From positions 51,892,338 to 51,956,337 of the forward strand of contig NC_053398.1 of assembly GCF_905171765.1 (NCBI RefSeq): a DNA stretch of 64,000 nt. Direction: 5' to 3'. Numbering within the stretch: the stretch's first letter is position 1; the number at the start of each line of letters is the position of its first letter. The stretch comes from Bufo bufo (taxonomy: Eukaryota; Chordata; Amphibia; Anura; Bufonidae). Below are positions 10,673 to 22,295 of the stretch, one piece after another. Made by a program: the position numbers and the translations under genes. The notes beneath the pieces are model-generated. The model did not search any database and was not told the origin of the DNA. It saw only the letters and a program-made list of their open reading frames with translations.

Positions 10673-11921
10673 GGGCCCAGTGCATCCATGTATTACTCAG
10701 ACAGCCCATTGATTTGAAGGGGGATTACATAATGCTCCACTCCCTATGTTGGCGTTGCAGGGTAACTAAACGTTTTCGGTGACCCTTCAAACAAAAGGGG
10801 ATTGACAGCATGTTGAAAGGGAACCAGTTAGGCCCCTTGTGCTGAAGTTGATGGGCGCAGCCCGGTGTAGTGACATCCACGCTAATTGTGGTGGTCTGTC
10901 ACTTATGTGGACGTGCGGTTTAGAAGAACATGCATGTTATAATCATGGCTGCAGCGTCGGACGTATTCATGATGTGGGGTCACCCTACCCTCTAGCCATT
11001 GATTGACAAGCTTCTCTTCTTATCTGTGGCTTTAGGGCAGGGGCACCCATATCTCCTGAATACACTGGACGTCTTGCTGGCTGCTTGACAGGTTCCCTCT
11101 CTCCGCAGGGCTCCCACTTTCTTACACATTCAGATCATTATGACGAGTATACAGAACAAAGAGACAAAAATGGATTTTGTTTTCCAGGGAGAGAATGTAT
11201 TATGTTTTTCCATACAGGGCACTACTTCCCTTGGAGCACGTGTACAGCGTACATAATGTAGACCAGAGGACCTGCTGACAGGCCACCTACCCAGGTGGCT
11301 CTGTGTCACCGCAGCTGGAGAGCCACAGGGTGCAGTCCTGCTGGAGATGTGCAATAGTCCCAGGAGACGCCTAAATGTTGTGTTGTGTGATTCGTAGAAA
11401 CAGAAGGTTTTTTATAACCAGGGACGGGCTCATTTCTGGCCTTATTAGGGAAGTAAAATCTGACACTTGACCTCAGGCTGCTTCTAAATCCCACAAGGGT
11501 AAAGGCCGGACCAGGGAAAGCGTGGAGAGTGCAGTGGTATACGGGAGCTTCTTCAGGCCCATATAAGCATGTTTGAGAGCATCTCGTCAAGGATACGTTA
11601 AATAATAATAATAAAAAAAAATCTTCAGGCTAAATAAAGAAACTAGGTCTCCAGGGTTCCTGCAGGCACGGCTGGCAGCTGTACCCTCACCCACCCCTAA
11701 AGCCCCCTGTTCAGTAGAGAAAGTGAAAGCTGCATACTTGCTGCTGTGAGTCAGAGCCTTATCTACCGGCGAGATCTGGAGAAGTCTTCTTCTTGTCTAT
11801 AAATAGTGACTCCGCTGACTGCGGCATCTCACTATTTGTCACCTACGTGTGTCAGGCCCAGAGGGGGTCATTTCTTATGTCTCCCTATGCCAGCTTAGGG
11901 TGTAAAAAAGTTGCACGGCCC
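10673..11921. other. Intergenic stretch without recognised features
   Basis: Apparently unique DNA between the minisatellite and the LINE target site. I saw no exon structure, transposon ends or RNA gene in it. Confidence 0.35.
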
Positions 11922-12122
11922 CATTTCATAACTTTTTTTTTTTAAACTCGTTTTATTGAAGTTTAACAACAGACATGGTACATCACAGTCTGAAACAGTG
12001 ACAACCCGCGCAGGGGAGCCACGTGTTTCCCATCATATCATCAAGTCACACAGTGTATTAGGCAGGTATCTATAATATCGGGCAACTAAGCATTAAGGCA
12101 TTCTAGATCAGCAGTACAGGAA

Positions 12123-15100
12123 TCACACATCCATTGCAACAAGATCCTCCGACACGGAGCGTAAATGCACAGACAGTAAAGAGTGCGGTGAGGAGCACCA
12201 CTCCCCCCATACCTTCTGAAATTTCTGAGGACATTTTCTGTGAATATACACTACTTTCTCCATTGCCATTGCATGATTCATTAAGGTCTTCCACTGACCC
12301 ACCGTAGGGGCTCCTTCCGCCATCCACCGCAAGGCGATCGCCTTCCTAGCTAGGAAGAGCGCCTCTCCCAAAAATACTCTTTGATGATGTGTCCACCTTT
12401 CTTCCTCTAACACCCCCAAAATGCATATTTTGGGGCAGACCCCTATCGACACCGGCAGTATCGCAGAGAGTATCTCAACTATTTTGCCCCAAAACACCTG
12501 CAAGTGCGTGCAACCCCACATCAAGTGCCAGAAATCCGCTCCCTCCTCCTGACATCTGTGACACCTACTGCTCGTTGAACTTCCCATTCTGAGCAACCTG
12601 ACAGGGGACAGGTAACTCCTATGTAGAATGAACAATTGCGTTAACCTATTATTTACCGAAGGGGAAACCTTGGTGGGCACCAACATAGCCTCCTTCCAAT
12701 CTTCAGCGTCAAGAGTTGGGATATTAGTCTTCCATTTCGCCTCAACCTCCAGCGGATGCAAAGCCATGTGTTCCCCCAGTAGATATGTATATAATATTGA
12801 GACCATGCCCCTAGGCCCCTGTGATCTCAGCACTCCTATGAGCGGGTACTTGGAAATACTGCGGCCTGCCCCCCTAAATTGGGTACCCAAAGCGTGCCGT
12901 AATTGAAGGTATCTGTAAAATAAAGAGTGAGGAATCTCAAACTTCTCCTGGAGTTGCTGTAAGGACCGCAATACACCCCCATCATACAAGTCAGCTAATG
13001 TGAGCACCCCACACTCTTTCCACGTCTCCACACCCTCCAGATTCACCAAATGTGGGAACATGGGGTTATCCCAAAGCGGTACCGAGTCCGGCAAGTCCGC
13101 ATATGAGTTAAACTTAGTCGCCTTCCAGACCTGTTGAGCCAACCTGTGGACAGGCAGTAGTCTCCCCGAGACCGGTCCTGGGGTCTCCAGCACAGGCCAG
13201 AGGGTAGACAGGCCAAGATACTCCCTCAGCCAGTACTCCGGGCCAGGCAGCTCCTCCTGTTTCACCCATGCTGCCACATACTTCAGTTGCCCGGCCAGGT
13301 AGTAAAGGAAGAAATCGGGTAAAGCAGCCCCCCCATTCGTCTTAGACCTCTGCAGCACTTTCAATGAGAGCTTCCGTCTGGCCTTCCCCCAAACAAAAGC
13401 CACCATTAATGAATGTAGTCTGTCGAAAAAGGCCTTAGGTACCGGGGCGCACGCGTGCGATAGGAGATATAGACCCTTGGGGAGCAAAATCATTTTAACT
13501 AGGTTTAGTCTCCCCATCACCGAAATCAGCAATGCCTTCCACGTTTTAAATTTGTCTATGAATAACGACTCTATTGGGTCAATATTTCTTGCCACAGACG
13601 CACAGGGGTCCCTTGTAATCACGATACCCAGGTACTTAAACTGATCCACCACCGGTAGGTTATGTACGCACTCCGGCCAGTTGTGGTCCCATAGAGGCAT
13701 AATAGCCGATTTCGTCCAGTTTATGTGCAAGCCCGAGTATATGCCAAACCTCTCAATTACCTCAATAGCTCTGGGAAGTGTGCGCTCAGGCTCGGCCATA
13801 AACAGAAGGAGATCGTCCGCGTACAGGCCAACCTTCTCCACCCTGTCTCCCTTTGCGACCCCTATAAAAGACTCATCCTGCCTAATACGCAATGCTAAGT
13901 GCTCTATTACTACCGCAAACAGGAGGGGGGAAAGGGGGCATCCCTGCCTAGTTCCTCTTTGTAAAGTGAAAGAATCCGACTGGGTTCCGTTTACTAATAT
14001 ATTCGCCTTAGGTCTCTGATACAGAATCTCAACCCACCGCAGAAACCCCGATCCAAACCCAAATTCCTTAAGGATCCGCAAGGCCACTCCACAGAGTCAA
14101 AGGCCTTGGCTGTGTCAAGAGACGCCAGAGCCCATTCACAACCCTCCGCTACCCCAGCCTGAGCTATAACCTGGGCCCTCCTGATGTTGTCAGAGGTGGT
14201 CCTTCCGGGCATAAACCCTGCCTGGTCCTGGTGAACTATTGACGTGATCACCCTGTTCAGACGGGAGGCAAGTATCCTGGTCAATATTTTGTAATCTAAA
14301 TTTAGTAGTGAAATTGGCCTGTAGGAGCCACACACAGTAGGATCTTTGTCCGGTTTTAATATGACAACAATAGTTGCATCATACAGAGTCTCGGGCAGCT
14401 GATGACGTTGAAATGATGCCAAATACAATTTAAGAAGTTGAGGACTGAGGATCTCACTATACCGCGAATAAACTTCTATCGGGATCCCATCAGGACCTGG
14501 CGCCTTCCCAGCAGGGAGATCACGAATAGCCATCTGAATTTCTTCCAGGGAAATATCTCTGTCTAACAGGGTCGCATCCGCAGCGCCAAGCTTGGGGTGG
14601 TCCACCTCTACAACATAGTCATTCAATTCCCCCTCCGTATAGTGTGCTGCTGAGCTATACAACGACTTAAAAAACTGCTTAAATCCCTCAAGTATCCCCT
14701 CCACCGTTTCCGCCATCCGACCCTCCGGATTCAGAATCCGTAACACTGGAGGAGACGACTGATTGGTCCTAGCGATCTGAGCCAGAAGCCTGCCCGCTCT
14801 ATCACCCGCTTCAAATGACTGCTGCTTCATGAAAAATATTTTCCGTTCACTCTTCTCCTTGAGGTACATCATATACGCCCTACCCTTAGACATCCACTCC
14901 ACCCTATTACTCTCTGTGGGAGCAGCACAAAAAAGGACCTCAGCCTCCCTACACTGAGTATGCAAGTCTAATTCCTTACGAGCCGAGTCCCTCTTAACAA
15001 ATGAGATGGAAGACTTTAAGCAGCCCCTCAAGTAGGCCTTCAGTGTGTCCCATAGCAGTAGTTCTTCCGTCTCTTCCCCCTGTACATCCAAAAAGACCCT

Positions 15101-15910
15101 CAGTTGGTCAGGGATCCTATCATTTTGAGTCAATAGGGAAAGCCAAAAGGGATGTATTCTCATTTTCCCCCCACTAGACGTAGCCCCAGGAATACTAAAG
15201 CGTGCCACAACCGCAGCATGATCTGAGGGGCCCCGCGGCTCATAAGTGATATCTATTACATCCGTACTTACAACAGCGTTACCAAATACGTAGTCAATTC
15301 TCGAAAGCGCCCCCCTGGCGGGAGTGAAACCTGAATATTCCCTCAGTCGCGGGTTTCTAAGTCTCCACAAGTCCAGCCATCCTAGTTCTGTCGTGACCCT
15401 AAACAATGTTGTCACCGAATAAGCCCCAGTTCCTCCTCCACCAGCTACTCTATATCTATCTAGCTCTTCCTGCATGACCATGTTGAAATCTCCCATACAG
15501 AGCAGTCTGGCAGTGGGGTACTGTGCTGCAAACCCTAAGATCACTTGGAGAAGTGAAATACTGGCTGGAGGAGGATTATATAAGTTAATAATAACGTACG
15601 GGATGTGGTTAATAAAGGCATACACTAGCAAGTATTGACCTTCCGGATCAATAACACATTTCTGTGGCTCCCAGAGGAGTCCCTTACGCACCAGTAAAGC
15701 AGTTCCTCTAGAATTCGATGTGCCATATGATTGAAGTGACCACTGCACCCATTGTTTAGCAATTCTGTGCCCAGTGTCAGCTGTCAGATGAGTCTCCTGA
15801 AGTCCCAGAACGTGAGGGCAATACCGTCTCACATGCGAAAATACCGCTATCCTCTTATGCGGTGTGCCCAAGCCTCTCACGTTCCAGGACATCACAACTA
15901 AAGAACCCAT
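12123..15910 (-). CDS. LINE ORF2: endonuclease and reverse transcriptase (one frameshift)
   Basis: ORF2 nicks target DNA and copies the element RNA into the chromosome. The first frame (15910-13994) holds an APE-type endonuclease at about residues 7-235: Asn10 in MSWNVRG, Glu39 in LQETH, GDFN at 140-143, RIDYVFG near 204 and SDH at 229-231. The reverse transcriptase then starts with GKAPGPDGIP and SYRPISLLNLDYKI. A frameshift near 14087-14095, just after KAFDSVEW, moves the protein to the second frame (to 12123), which carries RQGCPLSPLLF, the catalytic YADD (13823-13812) and a C-terminal Cys/His motif (CHRCQEEGADFWHLMWGC). Without the shift it would be about 1,260 residues, a normal length. 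As read, it is inactive. Confidence 0.93.
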
Positions 15911-16455
15911 AGTGCAATCAGGAGGCTATTCCACCCGTAACAGAGGATGCCAGCCACTGGGCAAAAAGAAAACCTGCTCAGTCTAACAGCTCGCCTTCTG
16001 CCCACACTCTCAGCGTGAAAAAGATGTGACCATGTCTTCAGTATTCTAATAAACATATAACCGAACAGTGGTGCAACCAACCCCACTAAACATACAATCA
16101 GTGCACATATCATAGTGTCAGTGATGTGGCAATGAAATCGGGGACCAGCACGGGAGGGAAGTTGTTATACCCGTGCAGGTAGCCGACCATTCCCCATTCA
16201 ATGCAGATGATGAAGCTGCAGGTACAATCTAGCTTCAATAAATGCATGCATGCTTATATACCCCTCAGGGCTCAATTTCCCCACTCATCTAAATCGGAGG
16301 CCTCAGAGGTCTGAGAGCCCGCCAAGCAGCAATACACGCATAAGTGAAGCTTAGATTGCCCCATTAACAAAATAACATTAACTGAGTGGCAGGGCGCCCG
16401 TGTCATACATCACAGGGATCCAATAATACTTGCAGCTCGGAATTCAAGTCCCGTA
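15911..16455 (-). other. Spacer between LINE ORF1 and ORF2
   Basis: About 540 bp separate the ORF1 stop from the ORF2 start, in the orientation of the LINE. A short frame (16113-15898) resembles no family and ends next to the ORF2 start. How ORF2 is translated across such a gap (reinitiation or internal entry) is unknown from this sequence. Confidence 0.5.
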
Positions 16456-17303
16456 TCAGCGCGGCCTGGGGCGCCTGGCGACCCATTCCTCAGCTTCCTT
16501 CGGATCTGTGAAAAATATAGGCCGGTCTCCGTCCACCACTCGAAGACGCGCCGGGTAGGCCATAGAGTACTGTAAGTTCAGTTCTCTGAGGCGCCTTTTG
16601 ACCAATACGAAAGTGGCTCTTTTCTTTTGTAGATCCGCAGAAAAATCCGGGAAAAGCGACACATTGGCGTTGTCATGTGAAATGGCCCCTTTGCTCCTTG
16701 CTTGACTAAGGATTAGATCCCGATCCTTCCAATTTAGCAATCTGGCCAGCAGAGGCCTCGGTGGTGCGCCCGGCGGCGGAGGTCTGGCCGGAACTCTGTG
16801 CGCCCTCTCAACTGCATAGGCCACAGAAAACGCAGCGTTGGGGAATTGGGCCTTAAACCACGTCTCCAGGAACCCGGCCGGATCTCTCCCCTCCGCCCGC
16901 TCTGGCAGCCCCAGGATTCGCACATTATTGCGCCGCGCCCGGTTCTCCAGATCGTCGCATTTCTGTCTCCATACCCCAACGGCTCTCTCCACCTCCGTCA
17001 GCGCTTGACCCTCTCCCTCAGCTGCTGCACGTCTTGCCTCAACAGGCCTAGGTCAACGCGCACCTCCTCAATCTTGCAGGTAAGGGAGGATTGGCAGGAT
17101 GATATCGCCGTAAGCAGCTGTTCAGAGACCGCTTTCAGGGTGATCTCAGGTTCCCCAGCATCCTCAGGCTCCATCTGCTGTGCGGCCTGCCCTCGCGTCA
17201 CCGCTGCACGTGGAGTGGCGGGAGCCGCGGCGCCATGTTGGTTCTCCTGCCGGGCATACTCCTTGAGCTTGTCTGCCGCGGACTGAGCCTTGCTGGGCCC
17301 CAT
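16456..17303 (-). CDS. LINE ORF1 protein, RNA-binding (one frameshift)
   Basis: The protein coats element RNA. Starting at the ATG at 17303 (MGPSKAQSAADKLKEYARQE), an N-terminal region leads into a predicted coiled coil (IEEVRVDLGLLRQDVQQLRE), then an RRM beginning RRNNVRILGLPERAEG, then a C-terminal domain with VSLFPDFSADLQKKRATF and YPARLRVVDGDRPIFF. The first frame ends at 16998, but a one-base shift near 17005-17015 continues the homology in the frame that ends at 16456. Joined length would be about 280 residues, normal for the family. A GTG at 17339 extends the frame, but the ATG matches the start in the second copy at 7101. Confidence 0.88.
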
Positions 17304-17468
17304 GTCTTGGTGTCTAGGCTTCCTCCTTCTCCTCTGCACTTGCCACTCTAAATTTGAAGAATGCAGCTTGCCAGGATTAGTCAGGATAGAAGTCAGGGAA
17401 CGGAGCCGCTCTCAAGTGCGTGCGCTCATGTCGGCAGTTAGCCACGCCCCCTCATTTCATAACTTTTT

Positions 17469-18843
17469 AAATGCCCATGCACCTAAATGTAGTTTTTTTA
17501 CGCTGTTGGGGGCAGGGGCTAGAGTAGATTTCAATCTAAACGCACAGACTTCCGGAGGCCTGCTCCCGTCATCAATGAAGTGCATCAGACACCCAAAGTC
17601 CTTTTTCACTTCCACAAAACGTAGTAAATTGTTCCATTATCAGAATGATTAATCTGCCAGTATGACCACAAGCACTTCGCTGGTACAATGCTGCAAATCT
17701 GCTGCATGAAAACCCACGCCAGAGCCCCGCAGCATTAGTGCAAAACCTAAATGTTGGGTTACACTTTGTGTGTTTCACTGTCATACTAGCCATGTTGTCC
17801 AGGTCCAAAAGTTAACCGGAAGACTTATAAGTTACTTTTTAGTCTGTGACTGGGGTTGTCAAGTTAAAAGCAAATCTGCTTTAATATTCCAACAAAATGA
17901 AGGTACAGTACAAATACATTCCAGTTATCCTCCAGTTGTTCCCTAGAGACTCTTTATCCTTTATGCAGATGAAGGCTTTGGTGCACCTCGGGGGTGGGGC
18001 ATAGCCTCTTGTTGCTCCTCACCTTTTCAGTGCTGGCCACACCCCTCCATGAACTGAAGCCCTCATCTGTGTAAAGAATAAGGCTACAGCCACAAAGAGG
18101 ATTTTTTTGCCAAAGTCTGAAGTGGACTTGAAAGGAAATGGAAGTATAAAGGAAGGATTTATACTTCTCCTTCCTGCTGGATCCACTGATGGCTTTGGCT
18201 GAAAGTCCTGCAGGCCGATCTGCCTCAAAACCTCCTCCAAAGAACTCTTATGTGGCTGTACCCCAAGTCTTTTTCTTGGGAATGCTGCAACCAATTTTTG
18301 CAGGATATGTATCATTTTAATTGGCAGAATCAACCCTACTAGGCAGTTTGCCTGGTTTGATAGGGTTGATCTGCTAACAGATGCTCTTTAGCTTTACCTT
18401 TACCAAGGCTGTTCCCTAGGAAAGGCTGGAACGAGTCAGTCTTGTATGTTTGGCCTGGCTTGTTGACTCCAGTCTGTTATGTCTTTGCTGTTCATTGGTC
18501 CCATGTCCTGATAGCAGAAGCGTTTGGTTTTCATCTATTCACAGCTTAGAGCAAGCGAACCTGTAAAGGTAACACCCAGTCTGACCTGCAGGGTGAAGGT
18601 TCAGTATATTAATGGGCTCTGCCCCTCCTGCCCAATGACGCGCTACCTGCGCTGTAGCGATCATACTTACCTGGTCCCCGCCGCTGGGTTTGGTCTCTGT
18701 TGCTCCTGGGTCGGTTCTTCCTCTCACTGCAGCGCTTAAATCAAGATTTGTCAACTGTAATTGGCCGCAGCGGTCACGTGTCCCCAACACTCCCCCTCGC
18801 TACTGGAAGAGGAAAAGCCGACCCAGGAGTGACAAACATGTAT
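17469..18843. other. Intergenic stretch without recognised features
   Basis: Sequence downstream of the LINE target site. I saw no exon structure and no clear transposon termini. It is likely old unique or decayed repeat DNA. Confidence 0.35.
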
Positions 18844-20917
18844 CAGGGCTCCAGATGGCGACCAAAATGGTCGCAAATGCGACCTAGAATTGCTAAATGG
18901 CGACAAGGCTTTGTAGTCTTGTCGCCATTTGCGCCTAGACCCGCCGCTGCTCTGCCGCTTTCACAAACTGACATGACACGCGCTGCTCTCAGCGCGGCCA
19001 TGTTCTCAACAACACGGGAGAAGAAGGCGGTCCCTCCCCCCTGTACTGCTGCTGCCGCCACCACCAATGGGCTGATAGCAGGGAGGAGGAGGGGAGGGGC
19101 TATGGCCACTGCACCACCAATGAATATCGTTTATGCTTACAATACAAACGCAGGCTGCCAGGCGGGTGCCGGACATATCCCATACCCGGCACCCAGCCTC
19201 TATGACTGCGCGAGGCGATCCGCCGCTATTAACCCCCTAGGTGCCGCACCGGAGGGGTTAATAGCGTCGGATCGCAGCGCGCAGTCATAGAGGCTGGGTG
19301 CCGGGTATGGGATATGTCCGGCACCCGCATGGCAGCCTGCGTTTGTATTGTAAGCATAAACGATATTCATTGGTGGTGCAGTGGCCATAGCCCCTCCCCT
19401 CCTCCTCCCTGCTATCAGCCCATTGGTGGTGGCGGCAGCAGCAGTACAGGGGGGAGGGACCGCCTCCTTCTCCAACTGCGGGGACGCTTACGGTATATTT
19501 CCCTATCGCCGATGTTGCATGCACCGACAATGAGGAGGATGAGCGTCGGCGCCGACGATACGAGATGGATGTGTCACATTTGGTATACGTATGCCGTTAC
19601 GGGGTATGCAGTTATGTCTACTGTACACAGTATGTGTGTGGCCTCATGAAAAATACATTAACCACGCGTGTGCTGGCGGAGGAGAGCGAGGGTGGCTCCT
19701 CCACAATTCATCCCAGCTGCCAAACTGTTTGGGTTCTGGGATTTACTGGCATTTCATTCAGCCAGAGTAATAGGTGCCAGCTATCCCGGGGCTCGCAGTG
19801 TACAGCAGGATGCTGCATGCGTGTGCCCTGTCTGTGTGCAGGCGTCTTTGTACCTCAATGTTTGCAGTTCTCCGCCATGCACTGTCCATTGGTACTATAC
19901 TGTCTCTACTCATGACCCATTACACATAGGGTTAATCTATACCGCCATCTGCTTCTGTGCCAGTGTGGAAAAGTACATGGGCTGTCACCCATGTGATGCC
20001 CAAGCTCGGTCCTCGCCCCGTAGGTGTCCTGTCAGTGTACACCAAGACCCGTGTTGGTCAGCGCCGGTGGCAACTTCTGATTTTGATGCACACGTATACC
20101 CAGAGCTCAGGCGCATCCCATGTGCTGCCTATAGTATGCCCCTTGTAGTGTACCCATCCACAGTATTATAAATTAGAATCATTGGTGGTGCAGTGCCCCC
20201 CCCCCCTCCCCCAAGTATTATCATTGGTGGCAGTGGCAGTTCTGATCGGAGCCCCAGCAGTGTAATCCTGGGGCTTCGATCGATTACCATGGCAGCCAGG
20301 ACGCTACTGAAGCCCTGGCTGCCATGGTAAGCTCCCTGCTGTTGAGTGCACAAAGCACAGGGCAGCAGGAATAGTGTGAGGTCCTATTCACCCTGATAGA
20401 GCTCTATCAGGGTGAATAGGACAAGGGATGAAAGATCCCAGGTTCTAGTCCCTAAGGGGGAAATAGGTATTAAAAAAAAAAAGTAAAAAACACCAAAATA
20501 TTACGTTTAAATCACTCCCTTGCCCAATTTTACTTATAAAATATATAAACAATAAAAAAAATTACATAACACCACAGTGCAATTTGCCATTTTTTTGTCA
20601 CCTTGTCCCGACAACAATTAGGATCGGACTGTTCTATTATGGTCCAGACGTTCCATAAAATGTGGAATCCACACAGTTTTTTTGGTGTTTTATTTTTTTC
20701 ACGTGGTATCGAGTATCGCAATACTTTTTTATGGTATCGAAATCAAGTCAAAATTATAGTATCGTGACAACCCTAGGTAAGACATGTTTTTTTTATTTTT
20801 ATTATACCATAGTTATATGTATTATAAATTTGGCGACTAAAAATTTCAATTTGGCGACTAAATTTTTCAGGTTATGAGCCAATGGCTCCTTGATATTTTT
20901 TTTAGTCTGGAGCCTTG
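18844..20917. mobile_element. hAT-like non-autonomous composite element
   Basis: The left end CAGGGCTCCAGATGGCGACC and the right end (reverse complement CAAGGCTCCAGACTAAAAAA) are inverted repeats, and 'GGCGAC' blocks lie just inside both. The flanks share only TGTAT, so the 8-bp duplication expected of hAT is not clean. The 2.1-kb interior is non-coding and mosaic: a long palindrome (19017-19473), a perfect hairpin (20379-20420) and a second hAT-like terminus with GTATCGTGACAACCCTA near 20758-20774. No transposase was found. Confidence 0.55.
19017..19473. repeat. 457-bp palindrome with arms of about 225 bp
   Basis: The left arm (from GGAGAAGAAGGCGGTCCCTC) and the right arm (to GAGGGACCGCCTCCTTCTCC) are near-exact reverse complements centred near 19245, at AACCCCCTAGGTGCCGCACC. 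Both arms include the 'CACCACCAATGAATATCGTT' block. The same protein fragment appears to be encoded in both directions; this is a mirror artefact. DNA or RNA of this region could form a very long hairpin. Confidence 0.9.
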
Positions 20918-21882
20918 TGTATGATCTCCACCGCAGGTCGCCACTCTGGGAAGTCTGTTTTATTATTCGATAACCCCTTTAACAATTCATTGCTTCACTC
21001 TTGAGAAAATGTCATTTTTATCCATATGCAAATAAGATGTTAAGTGCACTTAGGGCGGGCCCAAGCCACTTGCATTTAAGTCCAACCTTGCAATTCCTGC
21101 TTCCCCCTGCCAGCCACTCCTTGATTGACGAAGCCAGGTGAGAAGACTATGCAAGAACCTGACCCTGCCAATCGAGGGGGAGCAAGGGTGCACAGAGGGT
21201 TGGGCCTGCCCTTTGTGCACCTAACTGCACTTCTGCCTATGGATTGAAAGTACTTTTTCTCTAGAATAAAGCAATGGATCGCTAAATACGTTATCGTTAT
21301 ATGATGCTGCGCTAGTCCTACAAGGCTTTTTGCCTGGTCTAACTGAATTTCCTGGTGATAGGTTAATTTTAAAGGGAACCCAAGCCATTAGTTAATTTAT
21401 TAGGCTACTTTCACACTCGCGTTTTGTGCAGATCGGTCATGGACGGATCCGTTCAGATAATACAACCGTCTGCATCCGTTCAGAACAGATCCGTTTGTAT
21501 TATCTTTAACATAGCCAAGACGGATCTGTCTTGAAAACCATTGAAAGTCCATGGAGGACGGATCCGTTTTCTATTGTGCCAGATTGTGTCAGTGAAAACG
21601 GATCCGTCCCCATTGACTAAATTGTGGCTCAGTTTCATCAGACGGACACCAAGACGCTGCAAGCGAGGAGAGACGCAAGGTTTCAATATTTCAGGTGTAG
21701 TAGTTCAGGCTTAGTAGTTTCGTTAGAAGGTTCCGGCCACCAGGTATAGTCCTCCATGTCCTACGCCAGGGTGGCTTTTGCTCTTACCACGTTCTCTAAT
21801 TGTTAGAAGATTTTCTCAGTCTATAGGTAACATATCCATGTACCTCTCATGAAGTATCTAAACCTCTTCACTGCTCCCACAG
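20918..21882. other. Flank of EHD1 exon with a MITE remnant
   Basis: At 21402-21430 there is a MITE left end (GGCTACTTTCACACTCGCG) followed by AACGGATCCGT blocks, but no matching right end, so the copy is truncated near 21660. The rest, up to the splice acceptor at 21881-21882, has no recognised feature. Confidence 0.5.
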
Positions 21883-22295
21883 GTTATGACTTTGCCGCAG
21901 TCTTGGAGTGGTTTGCCGAGCGCGTGGATCGCATTATTCTGCTTTTTGATGCTCACAAGTTGGACATATCCGATGAATTTTCTGAGGTCATCAAAGCACT
22001 CAAAAACCACGAGGATAAAATCAGAGTTGTGCTGAACAAGGCAGATCAGATTGAAACCCAGCAGCTTATGAGAGTGTATGGGGCCCTCATGTGGTCACTG
22101 GGAAAGATCATCAACACTCCGGAGGTGGTGCGAGTATACATCGGGTCATTCTGGTCCCATCCTCTGCTTATCCCGGACAACCGCAAACTGTTTGAAGCGG
22201 AAGAACAAGACTTATTCAAGGACATTCAGTCCTTACCCAGGAATGCTGCCCTCCGCAAGCTGAATGACCTCATTAAAAGAGCTAGGCTGGCCAAG
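21883..22295 (+). CDS. EHD1: EHD1 exon: end of G domain and start of helical domain
   Basis: The acceptor is CCCACAG at 21876-21882 and the donor is AAG|GTAAGC after 22295. The first two bases complete a Gly codon begun in the previous exon (phase 1). The 413-bp exon encodes [20 protein letters not shown], then [11 protein letters not shown] with the nucleotide-specificity NKAD motif, and [20 protein letters not shown]. It ends after RARLAK. An open frame from 21849 runs through the acceptor, but the '[11 protein letters not shown]' part is intronic. Confidence 0.95.

Larger units (their letters stand above)
11938..17452 (-). mobile_element. Nearly full-length L1/Tx1-type LINE
   Basis: The element is 5.5 kb on the minus strand. 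A 16-bp target duplication, CATTTCATAACTTTTT, flanks it at 11922-11937 and 17453-17468. Its 3' end has a poly(A) tail (T run at 11933-11943) and a poly(A) signal (AATAAA, reverse complement at 11952-11957). It starts with a short leader beginning near GGGGCGTGGCTAAC, then ORF1 (17303-16456) and ORF2 (15910-12123). Each ORF has one frameshift and I saw no other breaks, which suggests recent insertion. The two-ORF plan with an RRM-containing ORF1 is typical of the L1/Tx1 group. Confidence 0.93.

Noticed and set aside
10254..10782. Repetitive open frames of 129-171 codons on both strands
   Set aside because: They come from the 36-bp minisatellite, whose period is a multiple of three; the same peptide repeats in every frame and there is no gene context.
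12389..14019. Plus-strand open frames over the LINE
   Set aside because: They lie opposite ORF2 and have no similarity to any family; they are shadows of the minus-strand coding region.
18843..19475. Paired genes with the same 'CTAAAATTNGLIAGRRRGG' style peptide on both strands
   Set aside because: The frames are mirror images caused by the 457-bp palindrome.
21849..21882. Start codon of a short EHD protein at 21849
   Set aside because: The bases before 21883 form a splice acceptor (CCCACAG), and the codon is split, so the ATG is in an intron.
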